The position numbers and the translations under genes are program-made. 64,000 nucleotides of DNA from CAVREM01 sp963728825 (GTDB lineage Bacteria > Acidobacteriota > Vicinamibacteria > Vicinamibacterales > CAVVIG01). Of the stretch, positions 42,940 through 51,821 are shown piece after piece. Below the pieces are notes generated by a model. That model saw only the letters and a list, made by a program, of their open reading frames with translations, was not told where the DNA came from and did not search any database. The stretch spans positions 1-64,000 of the forward strand of contig CAVSLA010000004.1 in NCBI GenBank assembly GCA_963728825.1, in the 5' to 3' direction. How positions within the stretch are numbered: the stretch's first letter is position 1; every line of letters begins with the position of its first letter.

Positions 42940-43183
42940 AAGGTCAGCCCCGCACCCGGCTTATCAAGCCATCCGGGTGCGGGGCGTTGTCTGTACCCAG
43001 TCATCTGATCGGCCGAGCGGCAACGACGATGAATCACTCTGATATTCGCGGGTCGGGACCGCATGACCATGATTCGTCGGGAGCTGCCTCGCTCTAGGGA
43101 CGCGAGTTCGAGACCGGAGTCGTCTATCGCATAGAAGCCTCGAGGGTTCTCCTTTCGACAGTCGGCCGATCAGATGACTGGGT
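42940..43183 (-). ncRNA. Candidate bridge (seek) RNA of the IS110/IS1111 element
   Basis: The 3' non-coding end of the element is highly structured. A perfect 22-base inverted repeat (42,995-43,016 with 43,162-43,183) would pair as a long outer stem enclosing about 145 bases. Downstream on the same RNA is a perfect 13-base hairpin, GCCCCGCACCCGG with CCGGGTGCGGGGC (42,947-42,985). The right arm of the 22-base stem overlaps the last codons of the transposase. IS1111-type elements are known to encode their guide RNA downstream of the transposase gene. The identity and borders of the RNA are inferred from position and folding. Confidence 0.55.
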
Positions 43184-44260
43184 CAGGGCGGCCCACACGA
43201 AACCGGTCAGCTCGCGCGCCACCGCGGTGACGACGTGCTGTTTCGGTTTGCCGCGCGCGGCCAACCGGGCGTAGCGGCGATGGAGCCGCTGTTGCGCCGT
43301 CCAGGCCTGCCCGATCACCGTCGCCGGGGCGCCACGCTGTCGGGCGCGTAACGTGTCCCCGACGAAGGGATGATGGCGGTAATGCCACGCCGCTTCGACG
43401 AGCACGCGCCGTAGGTGCGCATTGCCCGTCTTTGTGATCGCGCCCCGGGCCTGCTTGGTCCCGCTCGAATGCTCAGACGGAATCAGCCCCACGAACGCCA
43501 TGAGACTCGGAGCGGTCGCAAAGCGCCGGGCGTCGCCGAGCTCCGCCGCGATCGTGAGCGCCGTCAGATCATCAATACCGCGGAAGCAGCGCAGGCGCTC
43601 GACGCGCGGCCGGAGCGGCGCGAGATCCAGCAGCTCCCGTAGATCCTCCTCGACCGTCCGAAGCCGCGCGACGGCTTCGTCGACGGTGCGAAGATACGCC
43701 CGATGCGTCTGCTCAAGGGCGGGCAGCGGCCAGGTCTGCGCGCGGAGCCAGGCGTCGTGGCGCTTCGACCACGCCTTTTTGGTTCCGGTGAACCGGCGGC
43801 CGTGGCGCAGTAAGAATTTCGAGAGGCGATGGCGGGCGCGGAGCAGGTCTGCGCGCACATCCTCGCGACACCGCAGTAGGTCGCGCGCCGCTTCCTCCTG
43901 CTCCGTCGGAATGTGAATGGCGGTCAGTGCCCCAGCCCGATACAGCACCGCGAGCTGGCCGGCATCACGCCGGTCCGTCTTGATGCGGGCCCCAGGGCGT
44001 CGAGGAATCAGCGCCGGGGCAATCACGTCACACGGAATGCCCTGCTGCGTCAGGGCACGCTGCAACTCGAAGCCACACGGCCCGGCCTCGTAGCAGCAGC
44101 GAATGGGGCCGTGGCGCTGCAGTCGCTTCACGAACCGCAGAATCGTCGGACTATCCGACGCCAGCGTGTGCAGCGCGGGCGTCCGCTCGCCCGGCAACAA
44201 GACAGCCGCCACGGTCGTGGCGGCATGCTGATCGAACGCAATCAGAGGAGTAGACTGCAT
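43124..44260 (-). CDS. IS110-family DEDD recombinase/transposase
   Basis: 378 residues, intact. The RuvC-like DEDD domain shows TPLIAFDQHAATTVAAVLLP (Asp), CCYEAGPCGFELQRAL (Glu) and RIKTDRRDAGQLAVLY (two Asp). A coiled-coil middle follows (residues ~110-215). The C-terminal Tnp domain has FRGIDDLTALTIAAELGDA and FVGLIPSEHSSGTKQARGAI, then TKTGNAHLRRVLVEAAWHYR, with the serine thought to attack DNA in PSEHSSG. The protein recombines DNA through an RNA guide in characterised relatives. Apparently functional. Confidence 0.93.
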   Translation of the reverse strand: MQSTPLIAFDQHAATTVAAVLLPGERTPALHTLASDSPTILRFVKRLQRHGPIRCCYEAGPCGFELQRALTQQGIPCDVIAPALIPRRPGARIKTDRRDAGQLAVLYRAGALTAIHIPTEQEEAARDLLRCREDVRADLLRARHRLSKFLLRHGRRFTGTKKAWSKRHDAWLRAQTWPLPALEQTHRAYLRTVDEAVARLRTVEEDLRELLDLAPLRPRVERLRCFRGIDDLTALTIAAELGDARRFATAPSLMAFVGLIPSEHSSGTKQARGAITKTGNAHLRRVLVEAAWHYRHHPFVGDTLRARQRGAPATVIGQAWTAQQRLHRRYARLAARGKPKQHVVTAVARELTGFVWAALTQSSDRPTVERRTLEASMR

Positions 44261-44414
44261 GGTGACCGACCTCCTTTGTATGCGGCTCTGCTCTGAGCTA
44301 TCGCAGGTCCAGAGTAATCCGCGACAGATGCAAAGCCGAGGTCGGTCTTTCCATATGGTCTAGGCGAATCCCGGCGAGGAGGACGCAGAGGACGCAGAGG
44401 ATACAATCTGATGG

Positions 44415-44864
44415 TTGATCCGCTGCGTCCTGTCCGGTGAATCCTGTCGTGCATGGGCGCGAGTATGTCTGCTCGCGCTCGCCATGCTGGGTTCTGGCTG
44501 CGTCGAGGAGCCCCTTCCCGCCAAGCCCCGCGACACCATCATCTGGCACAAGCTGGGCGAGTGGTCGGGGACAGGAAATCTCCAGACCGAGACATTCACC
44601 TGCGATTCCGGCGGCCTGAGGCTGCGGTGGGAAACGCGGAACGAAACCCGGCCGGGCGCGGGTCGCTTCAAGATGTCAGTCCACAGTTCGGTCAGCGGCC
44701 GGCCGCTGGCAGTCGCTGTCGACCACCAGGGCACAGGAAAAGACGTCGCTTATTTCAGCGACGACCCCCGCATCATGTACGTCGTGGTCGAATCGACGGG
44801 CGTCGACTGGACGATTGGCGTGGATGAGGCGGTGCCCGGCACAGTCACCGGGCCCGGCCGGTAA
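44415..44864 (+). CDS. Small exported lipoprotein of unknown function
   Basis: 149 residues from a TTG start. A hydrophobic leader, RVCLLALAMLGSGCVEEPLP, ends with a lipobox-like GSGC. The mature part, IIWHKLGEWSGTGNLQTETF, FTCDSGGLRLRWETRNET and ending VPGTVTGPGR, is strand-rich with one further cysteine. I do not recognise the family. It lies 58 bases before the Tat-exported iron-sulfur subunit in the same direction and may be co-transcribed. The start codon is uncertain. Confidence 0.6.
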   Translation: MIRCVLSGESCRAWARVCLLALAMLGSGCVEEPLPAKPRDTIIWHKLGEWSGTGNLQTETFTCDSGGLRLRWETRNETRPGAGRFKMSVHSSVSGRPLAVAVDHQGTGKDVAYFSDDPRIMYVVVESTGVDWTIGVDEAVPGTVTGPGR

Positions 44865-44922
44865 ATTCGTTGAAATCCGGGCGAAATCGCCGTATCGTGC
44901 TTGGTTGAACGGGAGACGAATA

Positions 44923-45537
44923 ATGGAAGACCTCGCACAGGATTTCTCGCGCCGCAACTTCATCAAGGGTGTGATCGCGGCGGGGGCCGCGGTGTCGTCG
45001 GCCGCGTATGTGTTCCGGGGCAGTCCACTGCTCGGCCAGCAGACGTCGGCGCCGGGGGCGGTGGAGCGGCTGCTGACGCTGACGGTGAACGGGCAGGAGC
45101 GGCGCGTCGACGTGATGAAGCAGGAAACGTTGGCGATGACGCTGCGCTACAAGCTGGGGCTGACGGGCACCAAGCTGGGGTGCGACCGCGCGGAGTGCGG
45201 GGCGTGCACGGTGCTGGTGGACGACATCCCGCGGTATTCGTGCTCGACGCTGACGCACTCGGTGCGGGGCAAGCGGATCACGACGATTGAAGGGCTGGCG
45301 GCGGCCGACGGGACGCTGCATCCGGTGCAGCAGGGCGTGGTCGCGGAACAGGGGTTCCAGTGCGCGTTCTGCATGCCGGGGTTCGTGATGGCGACGGTGG
45401 GGTATCTGAAGATGAATCCGAACCCGACGCGGCCGCAGCTGGCGCACGGAATTTCGGGCAACCTGTGCCGGTGCCAGGACTACGACAAGATTCTGACGGC
45501 GATGATGCACGGCGCCGAATTGATGCGGAGAGCCTAA
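44923..45537 (+). CDS. Periplasmic molybdenum oxidoreductase, [2Fe-2S] subunit with Tat signal (PaoA-like)
   Basis: 204 residues, intact. The Tat leader is DFSRRNFIKGVIAAGAAVSS. The first cluster cysteines lie in LGCDRAECGACTVLVDD, and the second in FQCAFCMPGFVMAT and NLCRCQDYDKILTAM. In PaoABC only this subunit carries the signal and brings the whole folded complex to the periplasm. The codons are strikingly G-ending (GCG, GGG, CTG, GTG), unlike the large-subunit genes next to it. Confidence 0.93.
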   Translation: MEDLAQDFSRRNFIKGVIAAGAAVSSAAYVFRGSPLLGQQTSAPGAVERLLTLTVNGQERRVDVMKQETLAMTLRYKLGLTGTKLGCDRAECGACTVLVDDIPRYSCSTLTHSVRGKRITTIEGLAAADGTLHPVQQGVVAEQGFQCAFCMPGFVMATVGYLKMNPNPTRPQLAHGISGNLCRCQDYDKILTAMMHGAELMRRA

Positions 45538-45540
45538 CCA

Positions 45541-48047
45541 TGGCCAACAAAACTCGTAGGCCAGAACTACACGACGCCGGATCTGGTGGCGAAGGTCACG
45601 GGACAGGCGAAGTATGCGGAAGACTTCCGCGCGGACGGGATGCTGTTCGTCAAGCTGCTGCTCAGCCCGATGCCGCACGCGCGCGTCGTGCGGATCGACA
45701 CGACCGCAGCGATGGCGATGCCCGGCGTCAAAGCGATTCTCACCGCCGACGATCTTCCCGCGCCGGCCGATATCGTCACCGACCTGGGCCAGACGATCCG
45801 CGCGAACCCCAAGGGTGAACGCGCGCTCACCAACGAGCCGGTCTACGAGGGCGAACCGATTCTTGCCGTCGCGGCGGTCGACGAATACACCGCCGCCGAG
45901 GCGATTGAAAAGATTCATATCGAATACGAGCCGCTCCCGTTCGTCGTCGATCCGCTGGTCACGCTTCGTCCGGGAGGACCGAACGCGCGCGAGGAAGGCA
46001 ACTACTGGGGTCGTCCAGAGGCGCCGCCCGCACCGGCCGGCGGACGCGGCGCGCCGCCGCCGCCGGTCCAGGTGATGGAGCTGAAATGGACCGACGCCGA
46101 CTTCGCCGAATACGACCAGGGCAAGCTGCCGATGGGTAAGCCGCTCGACGAGTGGTCGTACGGCGATCTCGAGGCGGGTTCAAGAGCGCCGCCGCTCGTG
46201 CTCGACGAGACCTTCGCCACGTCGAACAACCATCACCAGATGCTGGAGCCGCGCACCGCGATGGCCTACTGGGAGAACGGCAAGCTGTTCATGCACAGCG
46301 GCACGCAGAGCACGGTGCAGACGGTTGCCTCTCTGCAGCGCTGGCTCAGCCTGGAACCGGAAAACGTCGTGCTCATCACGCCCTACACCGGCGGCGGCTT
46401 CGGGAGCCGCGCGACCGGTGCGGTGTCGTGCGTGATTCCCGCGCTGCTCGCCGAAGAAGGCCGGAACGCCCGTGATGATGCGCATCACGCGCGAGGAGGA
46501 CCACTACATCGGCGGTATCCGCCCGGCGCTGCACGGTCGTATCAAGGCCGGCTTCGCCAAGGACGGCCGGCATGCTCGGCGCTCGACATGTTCGTCATTG
46601 CCGAGAACAGCGCCTACGAGGCGTCCGGCGACGGCGGGCAGGCGAGCCGCATCGTGTCGCTGGCGTATCAGCCGGCGGCGATGCGCTCGCGGACCGTGAC
46701 GGTCCTGACGAACACGCCGCCACGCGCGCGCGCAGAGCCAGCCCGGCGGCGCTGCAGGGACACATGCTGATGGAGCCGGTGGTGGCCAAGGCCGCGCGCA
46801 AGCTCGGCATCGATCAGGTCGCCATCCGCCGCATCAATGCGCCGGAAGGGAAAGCGCCGGTTGGCCCGCCCAACGCGCGGGGACAGCGGCCGTATTGCAC
46901 GAGCGCGTTCGTCAAAGAGGCGCTCGACAAGGGCGCCGAGATGTTCCGCTGGGAGGAACGGAAGGCGCGGAGTCCGGCAAGCGGGTCGGCTCGAAGGTGC
47001 GCGGCGTCGGCGTTGCCGTGAGCACGTTCGTCGCCGGGTCGACGGGATTCGACGGGCTCTTCGTGATCAAGCCCGACGGAAAGATGTACATCCAGTCGGG
47101 CATCGGCAACCTGGGTACCGAGTCGTTCTCAGACACGCAGCGGGTTGCCGCCGAGATGATGGGCATGGCATGGGATAAGGTCGTGGTGTCCTGGGGCGAC
47201 ACCTCGCAGAACCTGCCGTGGTCGTGCGTCTCGGGCGGCAGTCAGACGACCCACGCGACACGCGCGCGGCTCACGCCGCTGCCACTGACGCGATCAAGAA
47301 GACGCAGGAGATCGCGGCGAAAACACTCGGCGGCAGCTCCCGAGCCAGTACAAGGTCGCCGACGGCGCGTGTCTGGCAACGGCCGCAGCATGACGCTCGC
47401 GCAGGTGGCGCAGAAGGCGATCGAGCTGGGCGGCGCCTACGACGGCCACGAGCTGCCGAAGGACATCAACGCTACACGATCCGATCGGCGACGGCGCTCG
47501 CGGGTCAGGGATTAATGGGCGTGGCGCGCGACAGCTACCCGCGCGACGGCAGCTCGTATTCCTTCGTCGCCGGCTTCGCCGAAGTCGAAGTCGACGTCGA
47601 GACCGGCAATTACCTGATGCTCGATTACCTGGCGGTTGCGGACGTTGGCACGGTCATTCATCCGCAATTCACTCGGCGGACAGATCCTCGGACGCTCGGT
47701 GCTCGGCATGGGCCACTCGCTGGCCCAGAAGACGGTCTACGACCAGCATTACGGTGTGCCGTTGGCGAAGCGTTTCTACCAGAACCGCCCGCCGACCGAT
47801 TCTCGACGTCCCGGCGGCTCAAGGCATGAAATGGGTCGCACTGGACATTCCCGATCCTGAGACGCCGGTCGGTGCGCGCGGTATCGGCGAGCCGCCGGTG
47901 GCCGCGGGCGCATGTGCGGTGATGAACGCGATCTCGGACGCAGTCGGCGATGAGGTCTTCCGCCGTGCGCCGGTGACGCTCGACGCGATTCTGACGTCGC
48001 TCGAAGCCGGTCACCCGGTGACGGAGACGCTGACAGCGAACATCTGA
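45541..48047 (+). CDS. Periplasmic molybdenum oxidoreductase, molybdopterin-binding large subunit, frameshifted copy
   Basis: About 830 residues if all slips are corrected. It begins MANK, then LVGQNYTTPDLVAKVTGQAK, a copy of the start of the later intact gene. Motifs include PYTGGGFGSRATGA, YIQSGIGNLGTESFSDTQRV and the catalytic-glutamate region ETPVGARGIGEPPVAAGACA. About nine slips occur near 45,556, 46,183, 46,460, 46,572, 46,735, 46,975, 47,335, 47,475 and 47,675. Neighbouring genes are clean, so this may be either a decaying paralogue or a poorly read stretch. It starts three bases after the small-subunit gene. Confidence 0.83.
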
Positions 48048-48059
48048 CGGTGAATCTGG

Positions 48060-48114
48060 TAATCGGGTAATCGGGTGATTGATTGATCAATCGCCAGATC
48101 CCATTACCCGATTA
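48060..48114. repeat. Nested inverted repeats between large and FAD subunit genes
   Basis: A 12-base perfect stem, TAATCGGGTAAT and ATTACCCGATTA, encloses the palindrome GATTGATCAATC (48,081-48,092). It is placed between two genes of the same direction, where it may attenuate transcription or stabilise mRNA. Runs of ATCGGGTAATC-type sequence are common as intergenic repeats in Acidobacteriota. Confidence 0.55.
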
Positions 48115-48149
48115 ACCACTTCCTCGATTACTAGATTCGGGAGACACAC

Positions 48150-49160
48150 ATGGCTGTTATTCGCGACGTGATGCCGGTGTTCGAGCTGTTCCAGCCGGCG
48201 AATGTGGCTGACGCGCTGGCGTTGTTGGATCGGCACGGCTCGGACGCGTGGATTCTGGCGGGCGGGTTGGACACGTTCGACTGGTTGAAGGACCGGTCGA
48301 AGCGGACCAACGTGGTGATCGACCTGAGCCAGGTCGACGAGCTGCGCGGGATCAAAGAGCTGAATGGCGGGGTGGAGATCGGGGCGCTGACCACGCTGAC
48401 CGAGGTGGTGCGGCACGCGGTGGTGCGGGAGAAGTTCGGGCTGCTGATGGAAGCGGCCGAACTGGTGGCGTCGCCGCAGATCCGGAACCAGGGGACGCTG
48501 GGCGGGAACGTGTCGCAGGACACGCGGTGCTGGTATTACCGGAGCGGGTGGACGTGCTACCGGGCGGGCGGGAACATCTGCTACGCGGACACGCCGACGG
48601 CGATCAACCGGGAGCACGCGATTCTGCAGGCGGACCGCTGCGTGGCGGTGAGCCCGTCGGACACGGCGCCGGCGCTGATCGCGCTCGAGGCGGAGATGGT
48701 GATCCGCAGCGTCGGCGGGGAGCGGGTGGTGGCGGCCGAGGACTACTTCGTGGGGCCGGGGGTGGACATCCTGCGGATGACGGTGCTGCGGCCGGGGGAA
48801 CTGCTGACGGCGATCCGGATTCCGGGGACGTGGGCCGGGGCGCAGTTCTACTTCGAGAAGGTGCGGGACCGGCAGGTGTGGGACTTCCCGCTGGTGAACG
48901 TGGCGTCGGCGCTGAAGGCGTCGGGCGGCACGATTCAGGCGGCGCGGATTGCGGTCGGGGCGGTGGCGGCGCGGCCGCTGCGGCTGACGGCGGTGGAGCA
49001 GGCGGTGACGGGCCAGCCGCGCAACGAAGAGACGGCGACGCGGGCCGGCGAGCTGGCGATTCAGGGCGCGCAGCCGCTGCGCTACAACGGCTACAAGATT
49101 CCGCTGATGCGCAACCTGGTCAGGCGCGCGATCCGCGGCCAGAGCGCCCAGACAACTTAA
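48150..49160 (+). CDS. Periplasmic molybdenum oxidoreductase, FAD-binding subunit (PaoB-like)
   Basis: 336 residues, intact. FAD-binding motifs are WILAGGLDTFDWLKDR and IRNQGTLGGNVSQDTR. The latter is followed by an insert with three cysteines, CWYYRSGWTCYRAGGNICYA, which matches the position of the extra [4Fe-4S] cluster of PaoB. SPSDTAPALIALEAEMVI and the final NLVRRAIRGQSAQTT complete the fold. Like the small subunit it has strongly G-ending codons. It has no signal peptide of its own and would travel with the Tat-bearing small subunit. Confidence 0.93.
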   Translation: MAVIRDVMPVFELFQPANVADALALLDRHGSDAWILAGGLDTFDWLKDRSKRTNVVIDLSQVDELRGIKELNGGVEIGALTTLTEVVRHAVVREKFGLLMEAAELVASPQIRNQGTLGGNVSQDTRCWYYRSGWTCYRAGGNICYADTPTAINREHAILQADRCVAVSPSDTAPALIALEAEMVIRSVGGERVVAAEDYFVGPGVDILRMTVLRPGELLTAIRIPGTWAGAQFYFEKVRDRQVWDFPLVNVASALKASGGTIQAARIAVGAVAARPLRLTAVEQAVTGQPRNEETATRAGELAIQGAQPLRYNGYKIPLMRNLVRRAIRGQSAQTT

Positions 49161-49168
49161 TTTCACTG

Positions 49169-49192
49169 GCGCCGGGGCCCCACCCCCGGCGC
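49169..49192. terminator. G+C-rich hairpin after the FAD subunit gene
   Basis: Perfect 9-base stem GCGCCGGGG with CCCCGGCGC around a six-base loop, starting 8 bases after the PaoB-like stop. No T-run follows. It could be a weak terminator or an mRNA-stabilising element before the second large-subunit gene. Confidence 0.5.
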
Positions 49193-49335
49193 GTACTGAC
49201 GCTGATGCCTCGCCTCGGATACTTACCGGTTCCTCGGCTCGGCATGGCCGCGGGCGCTGTGATTGGATCTCTGCGCTCGGCGGCCTTTGCTTCCTCTGCG
49301 TCCTCGTCTCGTTATCTTTTTCGGGAGACAAGGTC

Positions 49336-51807
49336 ATGGCAAAGCTCGTTGGCCAGAACTACACCACTCCGGATCTCGTCGCCAAGGTCACTGGACAAGC
49401 CAAATACTCCGAGGACTTCCGCGCCGAGGGGATGTTGTTCGCGAAGCTCCTCCTCAGCCCGATGCCGCACGCCCGCGTGAGGCGCATCGACGCCAGCGCG
49501 GCGCTGGCGATGCCGGGCGTGAAGGCGGTCCTGACCGCCGATGATCTGCCGTCGGTCGTCGCCGGCGCCAACCTTGGCGAAGGCATCGTCGCCAGCACCT
49601 TGAGCGAGCGCGGCCTGACGATGGAACCGCTCTACGAGGGCGAGCCGATTCTCGCCGTGGCGGCCGTCGACGAGCTCACCGCCGCCGAGGCCATCGAGCG
49701 GATTCAGGTCGAATACGAGCCGCTGCCGTTTGTCGTCGACCCGGTCGAAAGTCTCCGGCCGAGCGGCGCCAACGCACGCACCGAAGGGAACGTCTGGATT
49801 CGTCAGCCGGCGCAAGCGCAAGGCGCGCCGCCGAGCGGACCTCAAGTCCAAGAACTGAAATGGACGTCCGAGGACTTCGAGGCGGCCGTCGACGGTCAGC
49901 TGCCGCTCGGCAAGCACACCGATGAGTGGCTGGCAGGCGATGTCGAGGCCGGTTTCAAGCAGGCCGACCTGATTCTCGACGAGACGTTCGTCGGTTCCAA
50001 TACGAGTCACGAGCCGCTCGAGCCGCGCACGGCGATGGCGTACTGGCAGAACGGCAAGCTGTACATGCACTGCTCGACGCAGAGCACGATGCGGACGATC
50101 GGCTCGGTCGCCCGATGGGTCGGCATCAAACCGGAAGAAGTGGTCATCATCAGCGAATACACCGGCGGCGGCTTCGGCAGCAAAGGCTCGGGCACGGTGT
50201 TCGTCGTCGTGCCGGCTCTGCTTGCCAGGAAAACCGGCGCTGCGGTGATGATGCGCATCACCCGCGAGCAGGAGCAGTACATCGGCCGCGCACGGCCGGC
50301 CCTCCACTCGCGCGTCAAGATCGGCTTCCGGAAGGACGGCCGGATTACTGCGCTCGACGGCCTGGCGATCGTCGAAAACGGACCTTACGACGTCGTCGGC
50401 GACGCCCGCTCGGCTGGCGATCACATCTCGCTGTCGTACCAGCCTCTCGCGATGCGCTGGCGCAGCGTATCGGTGCTCACCAACACCCCGCCGCGCGGCG
50501 CGCAGCGGGCACCGGGCGGGATGCAGGGCAATTCGTTGATGGCGCCGATCATGGCGAAGGCGGCGCGCAAGCTCGGCATCGACGAAGTCGCGATCCACCG
50601 CATCAACGCACCTGAAGGCAAAGCACCGTTCGGCGCGCCGAACGCGCGCGGCAGCCAGGGCCGGACGACCAGTGCCTTCCTCAAGGAAGCGATCGACAAG
50701 GGGGCCGAGCTGTTCGACTGGCAAACACGCAAGGCACGCAGCGGGCAGCGGAGCGGATCGAAAGTGCGCGGCGCCGGGATGGCGGTGAGCGCGTATTCGG
50801 CCGGATCGATGGGTTTCGACGGCCTGTTCGTGATCAGGCCGGATGGCACGATGCAGATCCAGTCGGGCATCGGCAATCTGGGCACCGAATCGGTGTTCGA
50901 TGTCCACCGCGTGGCGGCCGAAATCGTCGGCATGCCCTGGGAGAAGGTGGAAGTGGTGTGGGGCAACACCGCCAAGCATCTGCCGTCGACGTGTAATCAG
51001 GGGGGCAGCCAGACGACCCACGCGATGACCCGCGCGGCGCACGCCGCCGGCACCGACGCGAAAAAGAAGCTGCAGGAGATTGCCGCAAAAACGCTCGGCG
51101 GCAGTCCCGACTCCTACCAGGTGGCCGACGGGCGCGTCTGGAGCGGCGGCCGCTCGATGACGCTGGCGCAGGCGGCGCAGAAGGCCGTCGAACTGGGCGG
51201 TGTCTACGACGGTCACGAGCTTCCCAAGGACATCAACGCCGTGACGAGAGCCTCTGCAACCGCGCTCGCCGGGCAGGGGCTGATGGGTGTCGCGCGCGAC
51301 AACTACCCGCGCGATGGATCGTCGAAGTCGTACGTCGCTGCCTTTGCCGAAGTCGAGGTCGACGTCGAGACGGGGGTTTACCGCGTCCTCGATCTGCTGG
51401 CCGTGGCCGACGTCGGCACGGTGCTCCACCCGCGCAATCTCGGTGGGCAGACGCTGGGCGGCATCATGCTGGGTCTCGGGCACGCCATCAGTCAGAAGTG
51501 GGTCTACGACCAGCACTACGGTGTGCCGCTCGCCCGGCGCTTCTATCAGACCAAGCCGCCGTCGATTCTCGACGCACCGGTGACGATGCGATCGGTCGCG
51601 CTCGATATCCCCGATCCCGAGACGCCGGTGGGCGCCCGCGGTGTCGGCGAGGCGCCGGTCGGCGCCGGCTTTGGCGCCGTCGTGAATGCCATCGCCGCGG
51701 CGGTCGGTGACGAAGTGTTCAAGCGCTCGCCGGTGACCGCCGACATGATCCTGACGGCACTCGAGCAGGGCAGTCCGACGCACGAGCGGCTCACGGCGAA
51801 CATCTGA
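49336..51807 (+). CDS. Periplasmic molybdenum oxidoreductase, molybdopterin-binding large subunit, intact copy
   Basis: 823 residues. It starts MAKLVGQNYTTPDLVAKVTG. Family blocks are AKYSEDFRAEGMLFAKLLLS, ISEYTGGGFGSKGSGTVFVV, TNTPPRGAQRAPGGMQGNSL, IQSGIGNLGTESVFDVHRVA and PVGARGVGEAPVGAGFGAVV, whose Glu is the catalytic base. It closely resembles the frameshifted copy upstream along its whole length, so the two are tandem paralogues around the FAD-subunit gene. Two interchangeable large subunits for one PaoAB pair, with different substrates, is a possibility. Aromatic or heterocyclic aldehydes are typical substrates in the family. Confidence 0.94.
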   Translation: MAKLVGQNYTTPDLVAKVTGQAKYSEDFRAEGMLFAKLLLSPMPHARVRRIDASAALAMPGVKAVLTADDLPSVVAGANLGEGIVASTLSERGLTMEPLYEGEPILAVAAVDELTAAEAIERIQVEYEPLPFVVDPVESLRPSGANARTEGNVWIRQPAQAQGAPPSGPQVQELKWTSEDFEAAVDGQLPLGKHTDEWLAGDVEAGFKQADLILDETFVGSNTSHEPLEPRTAMAYWQNGKLYMHCSTQSTMRTIGSVARWVGIKPEEVVIISEYTGGGFGSKGSGTVFVVVPALLARKTGAAVMMRITREQEQYIGRARPALHSRVKIGFRKDGRITALDGLAIVENGPYDVVGDARSAGDHISLSYQPLAMRWRSVSVLTNTPPRGAQRAPGGMQGNSLMAPIMAKAARKLGIDEVAIHRINAPEGKAPFGAPNARGSQGRTTSAFLKEAIDKGAELFDWQTRKARSGQRSGSKVRGAGMAVSAYSAGSMGFDGLFVIRPDGTMQIQSGIGNLGTESVFDVHRVAAEIVGMPWEKVEVVWGNTAKHLPSTCNQGGSQTTHAMTRAAHAAGTDAKKKLQEIAAKTLGGSPDSYQVADGRVWSGGRSMTLAQAAQKAVELGGVYDGHELPKDINAVTRASATALAGQGLMGVARDNYPRDGSSKSYVAAFAEVEVDVETGVYRVLDLLAVADVGTVLHPRNLGGQTLGGIMLGLGHAISQKWVYDQHYGVPLARRFYQTKPPSILDAPVTMRSVALDIPDPETPVGARGVGEAPVGAGFGAVVNAIAAAVGDEVFKRSPVTADMILTALEQGSPTHERLTANI

Positions 51808-51821
51808 CGGCACTCTGTCGG

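Larger units (their letters stand above)
42888..44356 (-). mobile_element. IS110-family insertion sequence (IS1111-type)
   Basis: A 1,469-base element bounded by a perfect 14-base inverted repeat, ATATGGAAAGACCG (42,888-42,901) and CGGTCTTTCCATAT (44,343-44,356). It contains one intact DEDD transposase gene on the minus strand. The non-coding end downstream of the gene is long (235 bases) and the upstream end is short (about 95 bases). Inverted repeats plus a long 3' end are hallmarks of the IS1111 group. True ends may lie a few bases outside the repeats. I see no target duplication, which is normal for this family. Confidence 0.82.

Noticed and set aside
49312..51813. An 833-residue frame on the minus strand opposite the intact molybdenum subunit gene
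   Set aside because: It is a shadow frame typical of G+C-rich genes. Its sequence is low in conserved motifs and the plus-strand protein is clearly real.
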